Counted from the stretch's first letter, positions 1 to 7,040 are shown. The stretch is DNA of 24,914 nucleotides from a virus (IMGVR_UViG_3300009285_005074:1-24914); one strand, 5' to 3'. The notes: a model not told the origin generated them from the letters alone. A program made the numbers and translations.

Positions 1-4
1 AGAC

Positions 5-20
5 GGGGGGGGGGGGGGGG
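5..20. repeat. Run of 16 G
   Basis: Sixteen consecutive G lie four bases from the window start. Such a run at a contig edge may be a real homopolymer or a sequencing or assembly artefact. The sequence alone cannot decide. Confidence 0.6.
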
Positions 21-305
21 CCTAGCAAGGCTTTTCGGGAAGTGTTCCAGGTTCTGCTTTCTTGGACTGCACTTTCTTGGGAACTGGTTTCGGGGAACGC
101 ACTGCTTTACGGTCGTCCCTATCGTCATTGGAGGAAGTCATTGGCTCGTTTCCTGGATCGACACCCGTATGACAGGGGCGCGCATACACGGGGCTTTCGG
201 TTGCCCCTAGCCAAGTCGAATCTTATCGGGCGCGTTACCGGCGAATGCAGATATCAGCTATCAGCGACGACACTCTACGTCAGGCTTGCTGTGTCAACAT
301 ACGTA

Positions 306-354
306 GCCCAGCCCAGCAGGGGGGCGCCCTTGGGAGGCCCCTGCTGGGCTGGGC
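306..354. repeat. Hairpin H1, perfect 17-bp stem
   Basis: A 17-bp perfect inverted repeat (306-322 with 338-354) encloses a 15-nt loop containing GGCGCC. The arm reads GCCCAGCCCAGCAGGGG. No T-run follows on either strand, so it is not a typical intrinsic terminator. Confidence 0.85.
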
Positions 355-437
355 GTCGTCTCTGATCGTGGCGCAACACTGGTGATCTGTCTGTCTTAGT
401 GAAGCTGGCTATTCTGATCGCGGTCTTTCGGTCTAGA

Positions 438-478
438 GCGCTCCGCGCCGGTGAACGCAGTGAGCCGGCGCGGAGCGC
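438..478. repeat. Hairpin H2, 14-bp stem
   Basis: The arm GCGCTCCGCGCCGG (438-451) pairs perfectly with 465-478 around a 13-nt loop. The hairpin sits four bases upstream of the operator-like palindrome at 482-500. Confidence 0.85.
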
Positions 479-481
479 CGT

Positions 482-500
482 TGTTCACAGATAGTGAACA
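482..500. promoter_or_regulatory. Operator-like palindrome, copy 1
   Basis: TGTTCAC-AGATA-GTGAACA is a 7+7 bp perfect dyad with a 5-bp centre. The same GTTCAC-N5-GTGAAC design recurs at 22080-22096 and, with one mismatch, at 22841-22857, and a half site lies at 22875-22880. A decayed copy follows at 531-547. Repetition at three separated non-coding places suggests the binding site of a dimeric regulator, perhaps one encoded in the leftward operon. Confidence 0.6.
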
Positions 501-625
501 AGGTTCGCTGCATCAGATGCGATGATCATCGTTCACAAATGCGAAATGTTTTATGTCGGCGCACAGGCTTCAACCGTTCAACGTTACGAGGGAACAAGAC
601 GTATCGAATGCGAAATGAAGGCAAA

Positions 626-698
626 GGGCCGCGAGCGGGCAGCCCCCCGGAGCTTCGTCGTTTGCGTCGAAGCTCCGGGGGGCTGCCCGCTGCGGCCC
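626..698. repeat. Hairpin H3, about 31-bp stem
   Basis: This is the longest simple hairpin of the window. Bases 626-657 pair with 668-698 apart from one extra G on the left arm (around 633), leaving a 10-nt loop. The stem is GC-rich and includes GGGCAGCCCCCCGGAGCTTC. As RNA or extruded DNA it would be very stable. Confidence 0.85.
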
Positions 699-845
699 GG
701 CTATACAGTCAGAGGCTGGCAGTTAGAGCAAGGCCGCTTTACGCACAGGCTTTCAGTCGAACACAACATCCGGCCGCGCAGTTAGCGAAGACGCGCTAGC
801 GAATAGTCCGCCGGAGGCAGAGCTTTCGATCTCGTCATATGTAAG

Positions 846-903
846 AAACCGCTCAGCTTGCTTGGCTGCGCTGGAAGCAGTCCAAGCTTGCTGAGCGGTT
901 TTC
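846..903. repeat. Nested hairpin H4
   Basis: An outer stem AAACCGCTCAGC (846-857) pairs with 890-901. A TT/TT internal loop follows (858-859 and 888-889), then an inner stem GCTTGG/CCAAGC (860-865, 882-887), a single-T bulge (881), CTGC/GCAG (866-869, 877-880) and a 7-nt loop. The right arm ends in TTTT, so it could act as a rightward terminator. The fold is shared in detail with H5 at 983-1030 although the outer stems are unrelated. Confidence 0.8.
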
Positions 904-929
904 GTCGAAGCTCTCGGTCTTAGTTCAAA

Positions 930-945
930 AGGGCAGCTTGCTGCC
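930..945. repeat. Simple palindrome H6
   Basis: GGGCAGC-TT-GCTGCCC is a 7-bp stem around TT. It has the outer-stem plus TT layout of H4 and H5 but no inner hairpin, and so looks like an empty version of the nested elements. Confidence 0.65.
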
Positions 946-982
946 CGTCGAGTCTAGTCAAGCGTTGGGGTCTCGACGTCGA

Positions 983-1030
983 GGGCAAGCTTGTTTGGCT
1001 GCGTCGTAAGCAGTCCAAACTTGCTTGCCC
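983..1030. repeat. Nested hairpin H5
   Basis: The outer stem GGGCAAGC (983-990) pairs with 1023-1030. Inside are a TT/TT internal loop, GTTTGG/CCAAAC (993-998, 1015-1020), a one-T bulge (1014), CTGC/GCAG (999-1002, 1010-1013) and a 7-nt loop. Compared with H4 the second inner pair has changed from C-G to T-A on both arms, a compensatory change that supports a conserved structure. Confidence 0.8.
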
Positions 1031-1181
1031 GAGCGTCGTCGTCGTTCTCTGCAATGATGACTTGCTCTCCTTTAAGGCTTGCTTTCTTCTTCTCTGAGCT
1101 TACTATGATGCTGCTTTATGCTTGTATGAACCGTGTTTTTCTGCTTTATGTTTCTTTTGTGGGTATGCCGTCCCGCGATTT

Positions 1182-1218
1182 TTGACCAGTGCTTCGTCGT
1201 AGCTGTATACTCGGTTTA
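1182..1218 (+). promoter_or_regulatory. Promoter of the packaging/head genes, probably leaderless
   Basis: TTGACC (1182-1187) and TATACT (1206-1211), separated by 18 bp, match the sigma70 -35 and -10 consensus at five of six positions each. Transcription would be expected to begin about seven bases after the -10, at 1217-1219, which coincides with the ATG at 1218. No ribosome binding site is present, consistent with a leaderless message. Confidence 0.6.
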
Positions 1219-1820
1219 TGAGGAAGAATGTCCAGGGCAAGAGTCGTTTTCGGACCTATGTGGATGGTAGCAACGTCTACAAGAGGGCTGCGGTCGAGAA
1301 GTTGATGTGGGAGGCTCGGTTGGAGAACGCTAGTGACGACGAGATTGCGTCTCTGGTGGGTTTGCCGATTGCCGGTGTCCGTCGTTCTCTGACGGTGATG
1401 TATAATCGGGTTGCTACTGAGGGCGCTATTTTGGCTCGGACCTGGGCTGTCCGTCAGACGATGTTGCTTTGGACTGATGTGTATGAGGTGGCTGGGGCGC
1501 AGTGGAAGCTTACGAAGGATCCTCGTTACGCTGCTGTTATGCGTGGTGCTCTGGCTGACATCCGTAAGATTTGGGGTGTGGATGCTCCTCAGCGGGTCAT
1601 GCATGCTCACATTCATACTGGTGTGATCAACACTGAACTTGGGCGGTGCACGATTGAAGAACTCGAGCTCTTGCGGCGCCTCTGTGCCGGAAGTGACGGT
1701 GAATGTGCAATCGACGGGGAGTATTCCTCTGAAGTTGCCTCCGGAGGTGACGTTGGAGTCGGTCCGTTTGGCTCTGGCTTACCGGAGGTTTCAGGATTAC
1801 TGCCGGTTGGTGACTCCTGA
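1218..1820 (+). CDS. Putative small terminase subunit
   Basis: This 200-residue protein probably recognises the packaging site and hands DNA to the large terminase. Residues about 38-65 (DDEIASLVGLPIAGVRRSLT) look like a helix-turn-helix. The rest is helical, with an acidic, glycine-rich tail. The call rests mainly on position: it is the first gene of the rightward block, and the terminase large subunit starts inside its 3' end. The ATG at 1218 has no Shine-Dalgarno sequence, but a good promoter places the transcript start on this codon. The C-terminal 20-30 residues overlap the large-subunit frame and may be poorly conserved. It could instead be another HTH regulator, but small terminase is the best reading. 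Confidence 0.6.
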   Translation: MRKNVQGKSRFRTYVDGSNVYKRAAVEKLMWEARLENASDDEIASLVGLPIAGVRRSLTVMYNRVATEGAILARTWAVRQTMLLWTDVYEVAGAQWKLTKDPRYAAVMRGALADIRKIWGVDAPQRVMHAHIHTGVINTELGRCTIEELELLRRLCAGSDGECAIDGEYSSEVASGGDVGVGPFGSGLPEVSGLLPVGDS

Positions 1821-3228
1821 GTGGGTAGACGCGCCTCATCTGGACTATCTGTGCAGCCGCGCTGAGGCTGTTTGTGGTGGTAAGCTTCGTCGTCTGATCA
1901 TCAACATTCCTCCTGGCTATGCGAAGTCGTGGATATTCTCCCGGTGTTTGCCTTCTTGGTTCCTGATGCGATTCCCTCGTCGTGAGTTCATGCTTCTGAG
2001 TTACGGTGATGACCTGGCCACTGAGCATTCGAGCGCTGCTCGGTCGATGTTCGGTGAGTATGCTCCTCTGATGACTGGTTCGGGTATGGCTAAGGACTCG
2101 AAGAGTGTGTCCCGCTGGATGGTGGACATGGGCGATGGGAAGCGTGGCGGTGGTATGACTTCCTGTGGGATCGGTTCTTCGGTCACTGGCCGGCGGGCTG
2201 ATCTTATCGTGATCGATGATCCCTACAAGAACTGGGATGAGGCGAACTCTCAGGTTGTTCGTGAGCGGGTGTGGGATTCGTACCGGTCTGTGATCCGGTC
2301 GCGGTTGCGTCCGAACGGGTGCATTATCGTGATTCAGACGCGGTGGCACAAGGATGATCTGACCGGGCGTCTTCTGACGCATGCTGGTGGGATGAAGTGG
2401 GAACTGTGCAAACTGCCTGCTCGGGCCGTTGCCGGTGATATGCTCGGTCGGGTCCCTGGTGAAGCTTTGTGGCCTGGGATGTATGATGATATGGAGTTGC
2501 ACGAGATCGAGGGTGATATTGGTCCTATCTTCTGGGCTTGCCAGTTTCAGCAGCAGCCGGAGGAGCCTGAAGGTCGGCTGTTCAAGAAGGCGTGGTTCCG
2601 GTATTGGTATGCTGAGGGCGGTGATTACTGTCTTGAGACTGACTCTGGTCTGCTGCGTTACAGCAAGGGCGATTGCTACGTCGTCCAGACTGTGGACCCG
2701 AATCTCACTGATGCTTCGTCGAGTGATTACTTTTGTCAGGCGGCCTGGGCTCTGTGTCCGGGCGGTGAGATACTTCTTTTGGCTGTCCAGAGGGAGCGGA
2801 TCGAGACTACAGAGCACGTCGACGAGGTGGGTGCGTTTTATGACCGGCACGGCGCCGCTTGTATCTTGCTGTCGAAGCGGTCTAGTGGGATGAACCTCTT
2901 CCAGGAGTTGGAGGACCTGGGATACTCTTTAGAGGAGATTGTCGAGGATGTGTCAAAGCTTTCACGTAGTGTTGTTGTCATGCGGAAGTATCGCCGTGGT
3001 GAGGTTTACCATCTTCGGGACGCTGTCTGGATTGGTGATGTCGAGGGTGAACTGAAGGAGTTTCCTGGCGGGAAGAATGATGACTTCGTTGACAATGCTT
3101 CCGCCGTGGGCATATACTCTTCACAGATTGGCGGCGGCATCTCTGACATGGCGGTGACTGGGGGTTCGACTCGTGTGGGAATGGGATTTGGGCTTCGCGA
3201 GAATGAGTTGGGGTCGTTCCTCGGTTAG
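1753..3228 (+). CDS. terL: Terminase large subunit (packaging ATPase/nuclease)
   Basis: This is the motor that translocates and cuts phage DNA at the portal. With the start chosen here it has 491 residues. The ATPase shows a Walker A variant IPPGYAKS (about 52-59), Walker B DLIVIDDP (about 150-157) and the coupling motif IQTRWH (about 194-199). The C-terminal RNase H-like nuclease shows VQTVDPNLTDASSSDY and, near the end, GGKNDDFVDN with the last metal-binding Asp. The frame is open from a TTG at 1639, but TTG 1753 is the first start preceded by a clear ribosome binding site (GGAGGTG), so it overlaps the small subunit by 68 bp; GTG 1747 or 1684 are alternatives. Family assignment is firm, the exact start is not. 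Confidence 0.93.
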   Translation: MESVRLALAYRRFQDYCRLVTPEWVDAPHLDYLCSRAEAVCGGKLRRLIINIPPGYAKSWIFSRCLPSWFLMRFPRREFMLLSYGDDLATEHSSAARSMFGEYAPLMTGSGMAKDSKSVSRWMVDMGDGKRGGGMTSCGIGSSVTGRRADLIVIDDPYKNWDEANSQVVRERVWDSYRSVIRSRLRPNGCIIVIQTRWHKDDLTGRLLTHAGGMKWELCKLPARAVAGDMLGRVPGEALWPGMYDDMELHEIEGDIGPIFWACQFQQQPEEPEGRLFKKAWFRYWYAEGGDYCLETDSGLLRYSKGDCYVVQTVDPNLTDASSSDYFCQAAWALCPGGEILLLAVQRERIETTEHVDEVGAFYDRHGAACILLSKRSSGMNLFQELEDLGYSLEEIVEDVSKLSRSVVVMRKYRRGEVYHLRDAVWIGDVEGELKEFPGGKNDDFVDNASAVGIYSSQIGGGISDMAVTGGSTRVGMGFGLRENELGSFLG

Positions 3229-4486
3229 GACGGAGGATGTTGGCCCTGATGTCGGTATCGCTGGGTCTTTTCAGGGTTATGTGAACCCTGATGATCTGGT
3301 CGGGGCTAAGGGCTTGGAAGTCTACGAGAAGATGTGCCACAACGCTCAGGTGGCCGCGTGTCTGTCGATCAAGCGTTCGAGTGTTCTTGCCCGTGGTTGG
3401 GATATCTCGTCGAAGAAGTCTGACGGCGCCCTGGGCAAGGAGATCTCGGAGTTTTGCACTGACGTGTTCGAGTGGATGGAGGGAACTGTTTTCGAGTTCC
3501 TGGAGGGTGTCTGTGACGCCCTGGCTAAGGGTTACTCTGTTCAGTCGATGGTGTGGGATGTCATCGAACGCGGGAAGTGGGCTGGGAAGATGGCTCCCCG
3601 GTATATCAGCCCGAAGGATCCTGAGGATTGGCAGTTTGAGGTAGACGAGTACAAGCGTGTTCTGCGGTTGATTCACGTTCCGTCCGACGCGAGGTATCCT
3701 CGGTCGGATTTCGTTTTGTACGTCCACCGCGGCCGGTATGGGAACCCCTACGGGGAGTCTGATCTCCGGAACGCTTATCGTAACTGGTGGTCTGTGGACT
3801 TCTTAGAGCGGTTCTGGAATATCTACATGGAGAAGTTCGGGTCGCCGACCGTTAAGGGCAGTTACAGGCGGGGTACAACGGCGGCGGCTAAGCAGCTTTT
3901 CCTAACTGCTCTGAGTTCCGTCCAGTCGAAGTCGGCTGTGGTGTTTCCTGACGATATGAAGGTTGAGCTCTTGGAGACGATCCGGCAGGGTGAAGCCGGG
4001 TTCCGTCTCGCCGTGGAGTATCACAACAAGCAGATCGCGAAGGCGATTCTGAATCAGACTCTCATCACTGACGATGGGTCCGGGGTGGGGTCTTTCGCCC
4101 TGGCGAAGGTGCATCTGGATGTCTTGAGGATGGGTCTTCGTGGTCTGAAGCAAGGCCTGGAGGAGTCTGTTGTTCGTGAGCAGGTTCTTCGTCGTCTTGT
4201 CGAGGTGAACTATGGATATGATGCTCCCGTGCCTCTATTTTCTCTGGGTCCTCTGGAGGATCGCGAGATTGAGCCTCTTTCGAGGGCGGCGAAGAACATT
4301 GTGGACTCGCAGATTGTGGCGGCTGATGATCCGTGGTTGCGGGAGTTCCTGGGTATCGTAGGCGCCGGCAAGGCTCCGGACCGGGTTGTCGGTACTCCTG
4401 GGTCGGCGTCCGGGGCGGTTCCGTCCGTGAGTCGGGCTCGGGTGGACGGTGATACGAATGACGGCGTTGTGAGAGTGGGGGCATAA
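3203..4486 (+). CDS. Portal protein, Mu gp29-like (DUF935)
   Basis: This protein forms the dodecameric ring at the capsid vertex through which DNA enters and leaves. The sequence has the DUF935 (phage Mu gp29) layout: an N-terminal block with YEKMCHNAQVAACLSIKRSSVL, a middle block with YVHRGRYGNPYGESDLRNAY and WNIYMEKFGSPTVKGSY, and the helical EYHNKQIAKAILNQTL region. At 427 residues it is somewhat shorter than Mu gp29, having a short low-complexity Gly/Ser/Val tail. The ATG at 3203 was chosen over the GTG at 3173; both overlap the terminase end. The Mu F-like head gene that usually follows the portal is absent here. Confidence 0.88.
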   Translation: MSWGRSSVRTEDVGPDVGIAGSFQGYVNPDDLVGAKGLEVYEKMCHNAQVAACLSIKRSSVLARGWDISSKKSDGALGKEISEFCTDVFEWMEGTVFEFLEGVCDALAKGYSVQSMVWDVIERGKWAGKMAPRYISPKDPEDWQFEVDEYKRVLRLIHVPSDARYPRSDFVLYVHRGRYGNPYGESDLRNAYRNWWSVDFLERFWNIYMEKFGSPTVKGSYRRGTTAAAKQLFLTALSSVQSKSAVVFPDDMKVELLETIRQGEAGFRLAVEYHNKQIAKAILNQTLITDDGSGVGSFALAKVHLDVLRMGLRGLKQGLEESVVREQVLRRLVEVNYGYDAPVPLFSLGPLEDREIEPLSRAAKNIVDSQIVAADDPWLREFLGIVGAGKAPDRVVGTPGSASGAVPSVSRARVDGDTNDGVVRVGA

Positions 4487-4941
4487 TGGCTACATCGATC
4501 ACGCACGAGGATGTAAAGCCGAGAGTTGGGGTCCCGAGTGCTACCACGACGTATGACACTGAGATGGATACTGTCTGCACGGCCGTGGCGGCCGGTGTCG
4601 ATGCGGCTGTCGATGCGGCTTACCTGACCTCGGCGGCGGCTCTGGTTAAGCTGGCCGCAATCGATATCGCGACCGGGACTCTGATTGTTGGGATTTTCAA
4701 TCGCCCCGGTTATGCTGAGCAGATGATAGCCGCGGGCGTCACGCTTGGCGGTTTGGATAAAGACGGGGCGAAGGAGCTTATCAAGCAGGGATGGGCCACT
4801 CTGGCCCCATACCGTCCGGACAAGGCAACCGCTACAGCAGCGGCCGAGGCGGCTAAGACTCAGGTGGCCGATTCCGCGGAATGCGACTTGTCCAGTGATG
4901 ATATGATCTTCGGTAGTGACTCGGCGGAGTACGACTATTGA
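4486..4941 (+). CDS. Putative head-tail connector/adaptor
   Basis: This 151-residue protein starts with an ATG overlapping the portal stop (TAATG), implying coupled translation. It has an early SITHEDVKPRVG segment, helices rich in Ala and Val (about 30-65), then AAIDIATGTLIVGIFNRPGY and LIKQGWATLAPY, and an acidic tail. This plan resembles small all-helical connector proteins (gp6-like, or Mu gp36/DUF1320-like) that dock under the portal. The assignment is based on pattern and on position just after the portal, not on a search. If right, the particle has at least a neck to which a tail could attach. Confidence 0.45.
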   Translation: MATSITHEDVKPRVGVPSATTTYDTEMDTVCTAVAAGVDAAVDAAYLTSAAALVKLAAIDIATGTLIVGIFNRPGYAEQMIAAGVTLGGLDKDGAKELIKQGWATLAPYRPDKATATAAAEAAKTQVADSAECDLSSDDMIFGSDSAEYDY

Positions 4942-5267
4942 GCCATGCTACTGATCGTTTCGACGCTGGCGTTGATCGCCTGGGTGAGTCGATCACCTGG
5001 ACGAAGTTGAATGGCTCCGCTGGGTCTTTCGCTCACAACGGCATCGTTCGGCAAGCGGATGGCGGTACTTTGAACGTTTATCTGGATGCTATTGAACAGG
5101 CTGCTTTGACGCGTCCGGCTCTGGCTGTGATCTGTAAGAGTGGGACTTCGGTGATCGTGAACGACACTTTCACTCGTGACTCTGTGAACTACATCTGTGT
5201 AAAGGTCGGGATTCATCGTCTGGCTAATGAGATCATCGGTCGCACGGCGATTATGAATACGGTTTGA
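4938..5267 (+). CDS. Putative head-completion or stopper protein
   Basis: This 109-residue protein has its TTG start overlapping the upstream stop codon (ATTGA). It is predicted to be mostly beta: SITWTKLNGSAGSFAHNGIV, then an ALAVICKSGTSVIVNDTF segment and the ending RLANEIIGRTAIM. Small beta-barrel proteins at this position commonly close the portal channel or join head and tail (SPP1 gp16-like, HK97 head-closure type). Function is inferred from size, fold impression and neighbours. There is no enzyme motif. Confidence 0.4.
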   Translation: MSHATDRFDAGVDRLGESITWTKLNGSAGSFAHNGIVRQADGGTLNVYLDAIEQAALTRPALAVICKSGTSVIVNDTFTRDSVNYICVKVGIHRLANEIIGRTAIMNTV

Positions 5268-5274
5268 GGTGGCA

Positions 5275-5775
5275 ATGGTCGATCAGGGTGTCCCTCATTG
5301 GATAGTGGCGGACTGTGCAAACAGGAGTTTGCGGAAGTTGAAGCCGTCGTTCGTGATTCTTCATCACACAGGTGGGCCGGGATCGGGGTCCCTGGAGTGG
5401 CTCCGTACTTCTCGGTCGAATGTGTCCGCTGATTTTCTGATCATGGCCAGCGGTCAGATATACAAGCTCAATCCTCAGCTTTCGGAGTTCTACACGTGGC
5501 ATGCCGGGGTGTCTCGGTATGGCAAGTGCCTGGACCTGAACCCGTCGTCGTTTGGCATCGAGTTGGAGCACGTCCCTGGCGAAGAGTGGCGGGCTGGGCA
5601 GATCGATGCGTGTGTAGCGGTTGTGGCGTTCCTTGTGTGGAAGTTCTCGATCCCGGTAATGAATGTTCTGGGTCATAAGCAGGTGGCCTGGCCGAGGGGT
5701 CGTAAGACTGACCCGGAGGGGTTCCCCTGGGCGGAGTTTCGTCTTGCGTTGAAATCTCGTTTGGGGGTGAAGTAG
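5275..5775 (+). CDS. N-acetylmuramoyl-L-alanine amidase (endolysin)
   Basis: This zinc amidase of the Amidase_2/PGRP family cleaves the amide bond between muramic acid and the stem peptide. The 166-residue protein is essentially one catalytic domain. FVILHHTGG (about 27-35) carries the first zinc His, TWHAG the second conserved His (about 76), FGIELE the conserved Glu region, VLGHKQVAWP the next zinc His (about 134), and GRKTDPEGF the Lys and Asp ligands (about 144-146). There is no signal peptide, so it needs a holin, and the next gene fits that role. ATG 5275 follows GAGGTGG; a GTG at 5269 lies inside that site. Its place within the head genes is unusual for an endolysin, so a virion-associated role is possible. 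Confidence 0.88.
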   Translation: MVDQGVPHWIVADCANRSLRKLKPSFVILHHTGGPGSGSLEWLRTSRSNVSADFLIMASGQIYKLNPQLSEFYTWHAGVSRYGKCLDLNPSSFGIELEHVPGEEWRAGQIDACVAVVAFLVWKFSIPVMNVLGHKQVAWPRGRKTDPEGFPWAEFRLALKSRLGVK

Positions 5776-6077
5776 TGGCAGGTGGACTTGGTATCGAGGG
5801 TGCTGTGATTGCGGGTGTAGGCGGCTTTGTCGGAATGGCCGGTGCGCTGGGGTATGGGTTCAAGCTGATGGTCGACATTCTCGGCAAGCAGCTTACGGTT
5901 CAGAATACTGTGATTTCTGGGCTGGAGAGTGGTATCCAGGGCAAGCTGGATGATCATATCACTTCGTGCGCTGGGTGTCGGTCCGCGATTGATGCGGTTG
6001 GCAAGTCTGCTAAGGATAGTGCGGATCGTGTGGTGAAGTCGGTAAGCGATAGAGATCGGAGGTCTGAGGGTGCCTGA
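5775..6077 (+). CDS. Holin-like small membrane protein
   Basis: This 100-residue protein has one hydrophobic Gly/Ala-rich segment (about 7-29, GIEGAVIAGVGGFVGMAGAL) near the N-terminus, followed by an amphipathic region, a CAGC motif (about 65-68) and a charged tail ending in RDRRSEG. The GTG start overlaps the last base of the amidase stop codon (TAGTG), so the two are probably translated together. A single-span protein next to an amidase suggests a holin or a lysis accessory protein. A structural membrane protein is an alternative. Confidence 0.5.
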   Translation: MAGGLGIEGAVIAGVGGFVGMAGALGYGFKLMVDILGKQLTVQNTVISGLESGIQGKLDDHITSCAGCRSAIDAVGKSAKDSADRVVKSVSDRDRRSEGA

Positions 6078-6987
6078 AGTAGTGGTTCGTGAAGCTAAGC
6101 TCTTCGAGTGCGGCGTTTACCGTGATCGGGAGATATCGTTCACTGAGGCTGATCTCGACGCCATTGTTGCCGGGTTCAAGTCAGACGGTGAGCGTGTTCA
6201 TGTTCGTGTTCAGCATACCCGGACACCGTTCGATGGTATGATGGGTCACGTCGAGAGCGTGTGGCGTGCGGGCAAGGATCTGATGGGTCGTCTTGTGTTC
6301 CCTGAAGTGTTTTGGAAGTTCCTTGAGGCTATGGGAACGAAGAAGCTCAGTGTTGGTTTCGACTATCGACAGCGCAGATTGCGAGAAGTTTCTATAGTGG
6401 ACAACCCTCGCATCTTGACAGCCCGGATATTCGGTGATAGTATCGGTGTCGATGGTCTGTTGGTTTTCGAGGATGGTTTCGGGTCTGACGAAGAAGGGGG
6501 AGGTAGTAGGATGCCTGAAGTGTTGACGCCGGAGTTCCGGCAACTGTTGGAAAGGGAGCGGGAAGCTGGCCGTGTTGAGGGTATGGCCACTGCTGAGACG
6601 CAGTTCAGCGAGCGGATCGGTCCTGTGGCTCAGGAGAATGCGGCTTTGAAGCGCAAGATGGCTTCGGAGCGGGCTTCTGGTATCATGCTGGGCTGGAAGG
6701 CTGAGGGTCGGCTGATGCCGGCTGCTGAGAAGTACGCTGAGGCTCTGCTCGTGGACGGCGCCGCGGAAGTGACGTTCTCCGACGGCGGGCATATGAGCGC
6801 TGCTGAGGCGTTCGTTCAGTTCATGACTCACCAGGGACCGGTTCTCACGACTGTCCGTGGGTCAGGGACTGCGGCTGAGCGGCCTGGCGAGGTGTCGGCG
6901 ACTGAGAAGCGTGTTTACGACGCGCTTGGGGTGACTGCTGAGGAAGTCTGGGAAGCTGAGTCTGCGATTGCGGCTCCGACCGCGTAA
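6070..6987 (+). CDS. Prohead protease with C-terminal scaffold (Mu gpI-like)
   Basis: This 305-residue assembly protease cleaves scaffold and itself inside the prohead. The N-terminal half shows the U35/S78 pattern: VRVQHTRTPFDGMMGHVESV with the catalytic His (about 49), KKLSVGFDY with the catalytic Ser (about 94) and REVSIVDNPRILTARI, the typical strand after the active site. Residues from about 148 onward are charged and coiled-coil-like, as expected of scaffold. The GTG start overlaps the upstream gene by 8 bp. An in-frame internal start at 6511 with a strong ribosome binding site would make the scaffold alone, as Z does within I in phage Mu. Confidence 0.8.
   Translation: MPEVVVREAKLFECGVYRDREISFTEADLDAIVAGFKSDGERVHVRVQHTRTPFDGMMGHVESVWRAGKDLMGRLVFPEVFWKFLEAMGTKKLSVGFDYRQRRLREVSIVDNPRILTARIFGDSIGVDGLLVFEDGFGSDEEGGGSRMPEVLTPEFRQLLEREREAGRVEGMATAETQFSERIGPVAQENAALKRKMASERASGIMLGWKAEGRLMPAAEKYAEALLVDGAAEVTFSDGGHMSAAEAFVQFMTHQGPVLTTVRGSGTAAERPGEVSATEKRVYDALGVTAEEVWEAESAIAAPTA
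6511..6987 (+). CDS. Nested scaffold protein (Mu Z-like, internal start)
   Basis: ATG 6511 is in frame with the protease gene and is preceded by GGGGGAGGTAG, one of the best ribosome binding sites in the block. The 158-residue product keeps the coiled-coil part (FRQLLEREREAGRVEG, ENAALKRKMASERASG) and lacks the protease. It begins MPEVLT, echoing the MPEVVV start of the full protein. Free scaffold made from an internal start is established for Mu I/Z and lambda C/Nu3. Its existence here is inferred from the start signal. Confidence 0.6.
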   Translation: MPEVLTPEFRQLLEREREAGRVEGMATAETQFSERIGPVAQENAALKRKMASERASGIMLGWKAEGRLMPAAEKYAEALLVDGAAEVTFSDGGHMSAAEAFVQFMTHQGPVLTTVRGSGTAAERPGEVSATEKRVYDALGVTAEEVWEAESAIAAPTA

Positions 6988-7040
6988 TCGCGATCGGCGC
7001 GGTGTAGCGGCATTTTGTGAGAGGTTTGGGAGGGGTTGCG
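6983..7040 (+). promoter_or_regulatory. Leader element upstream of decoration gene
   Basis: The intergenic sequence runs CGTAATCGCG, CGGCGCG, TGTAGC, TTTTGTG and a purine-rich ribosome binding site (GGGAGGGG). The same words in the same order lie before the major capsid gene at 7582-7651. Shared leaders before the two most abundant virion proteins could set mRNA stability or translation. Confidence 0.4.

Larger units (their letters stand above)
1..1217. other. Non-coding, hairpin-rich left region
   Basis: No convincing protein gene is seen in these 1.2 kb. The open frames present are arginine-, serine- or low-complexity-rich, lack ribosome binding sites and run across long palindromes. The stretch begins with a run of 16 G (5-20). 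It holds at least six strong inverted repeats between 306 and 1030, one operator-like palindrome (482-500), a pyrimidine-rich tract (about 1060-1170) and the promoter of the packaging genes at its right end. Lying directly upstream of the small terminase, it is a natural place for a packaging (pac or cos) site, but that is inference. Confidence 0.7.

Noticed and set aside
42-365. 107-residue open frame in the left region
   Set aside because: No ribosome binding site, Arg/Gly-rich composition and overlap with the perfect H1 hairpin; a chance frame.
494-799. Two overlapping open frames across hairpin H3
   Set aside because: They follow the long palindrome, have no start signal and are low-complexity.
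306-1030. Hairpins read as a CRISPR array
   Set aside because: Arms are inverted, not direct, repeats; stems differ in sequence and spacing is irregular.
1627-2850. 407-residue leftward open frame opposite the terminase
   Set aside because: Composition rich in Arg, Pro, His and Thr, typical of an antisense shadow; the terminase motifs lie on the other strand.
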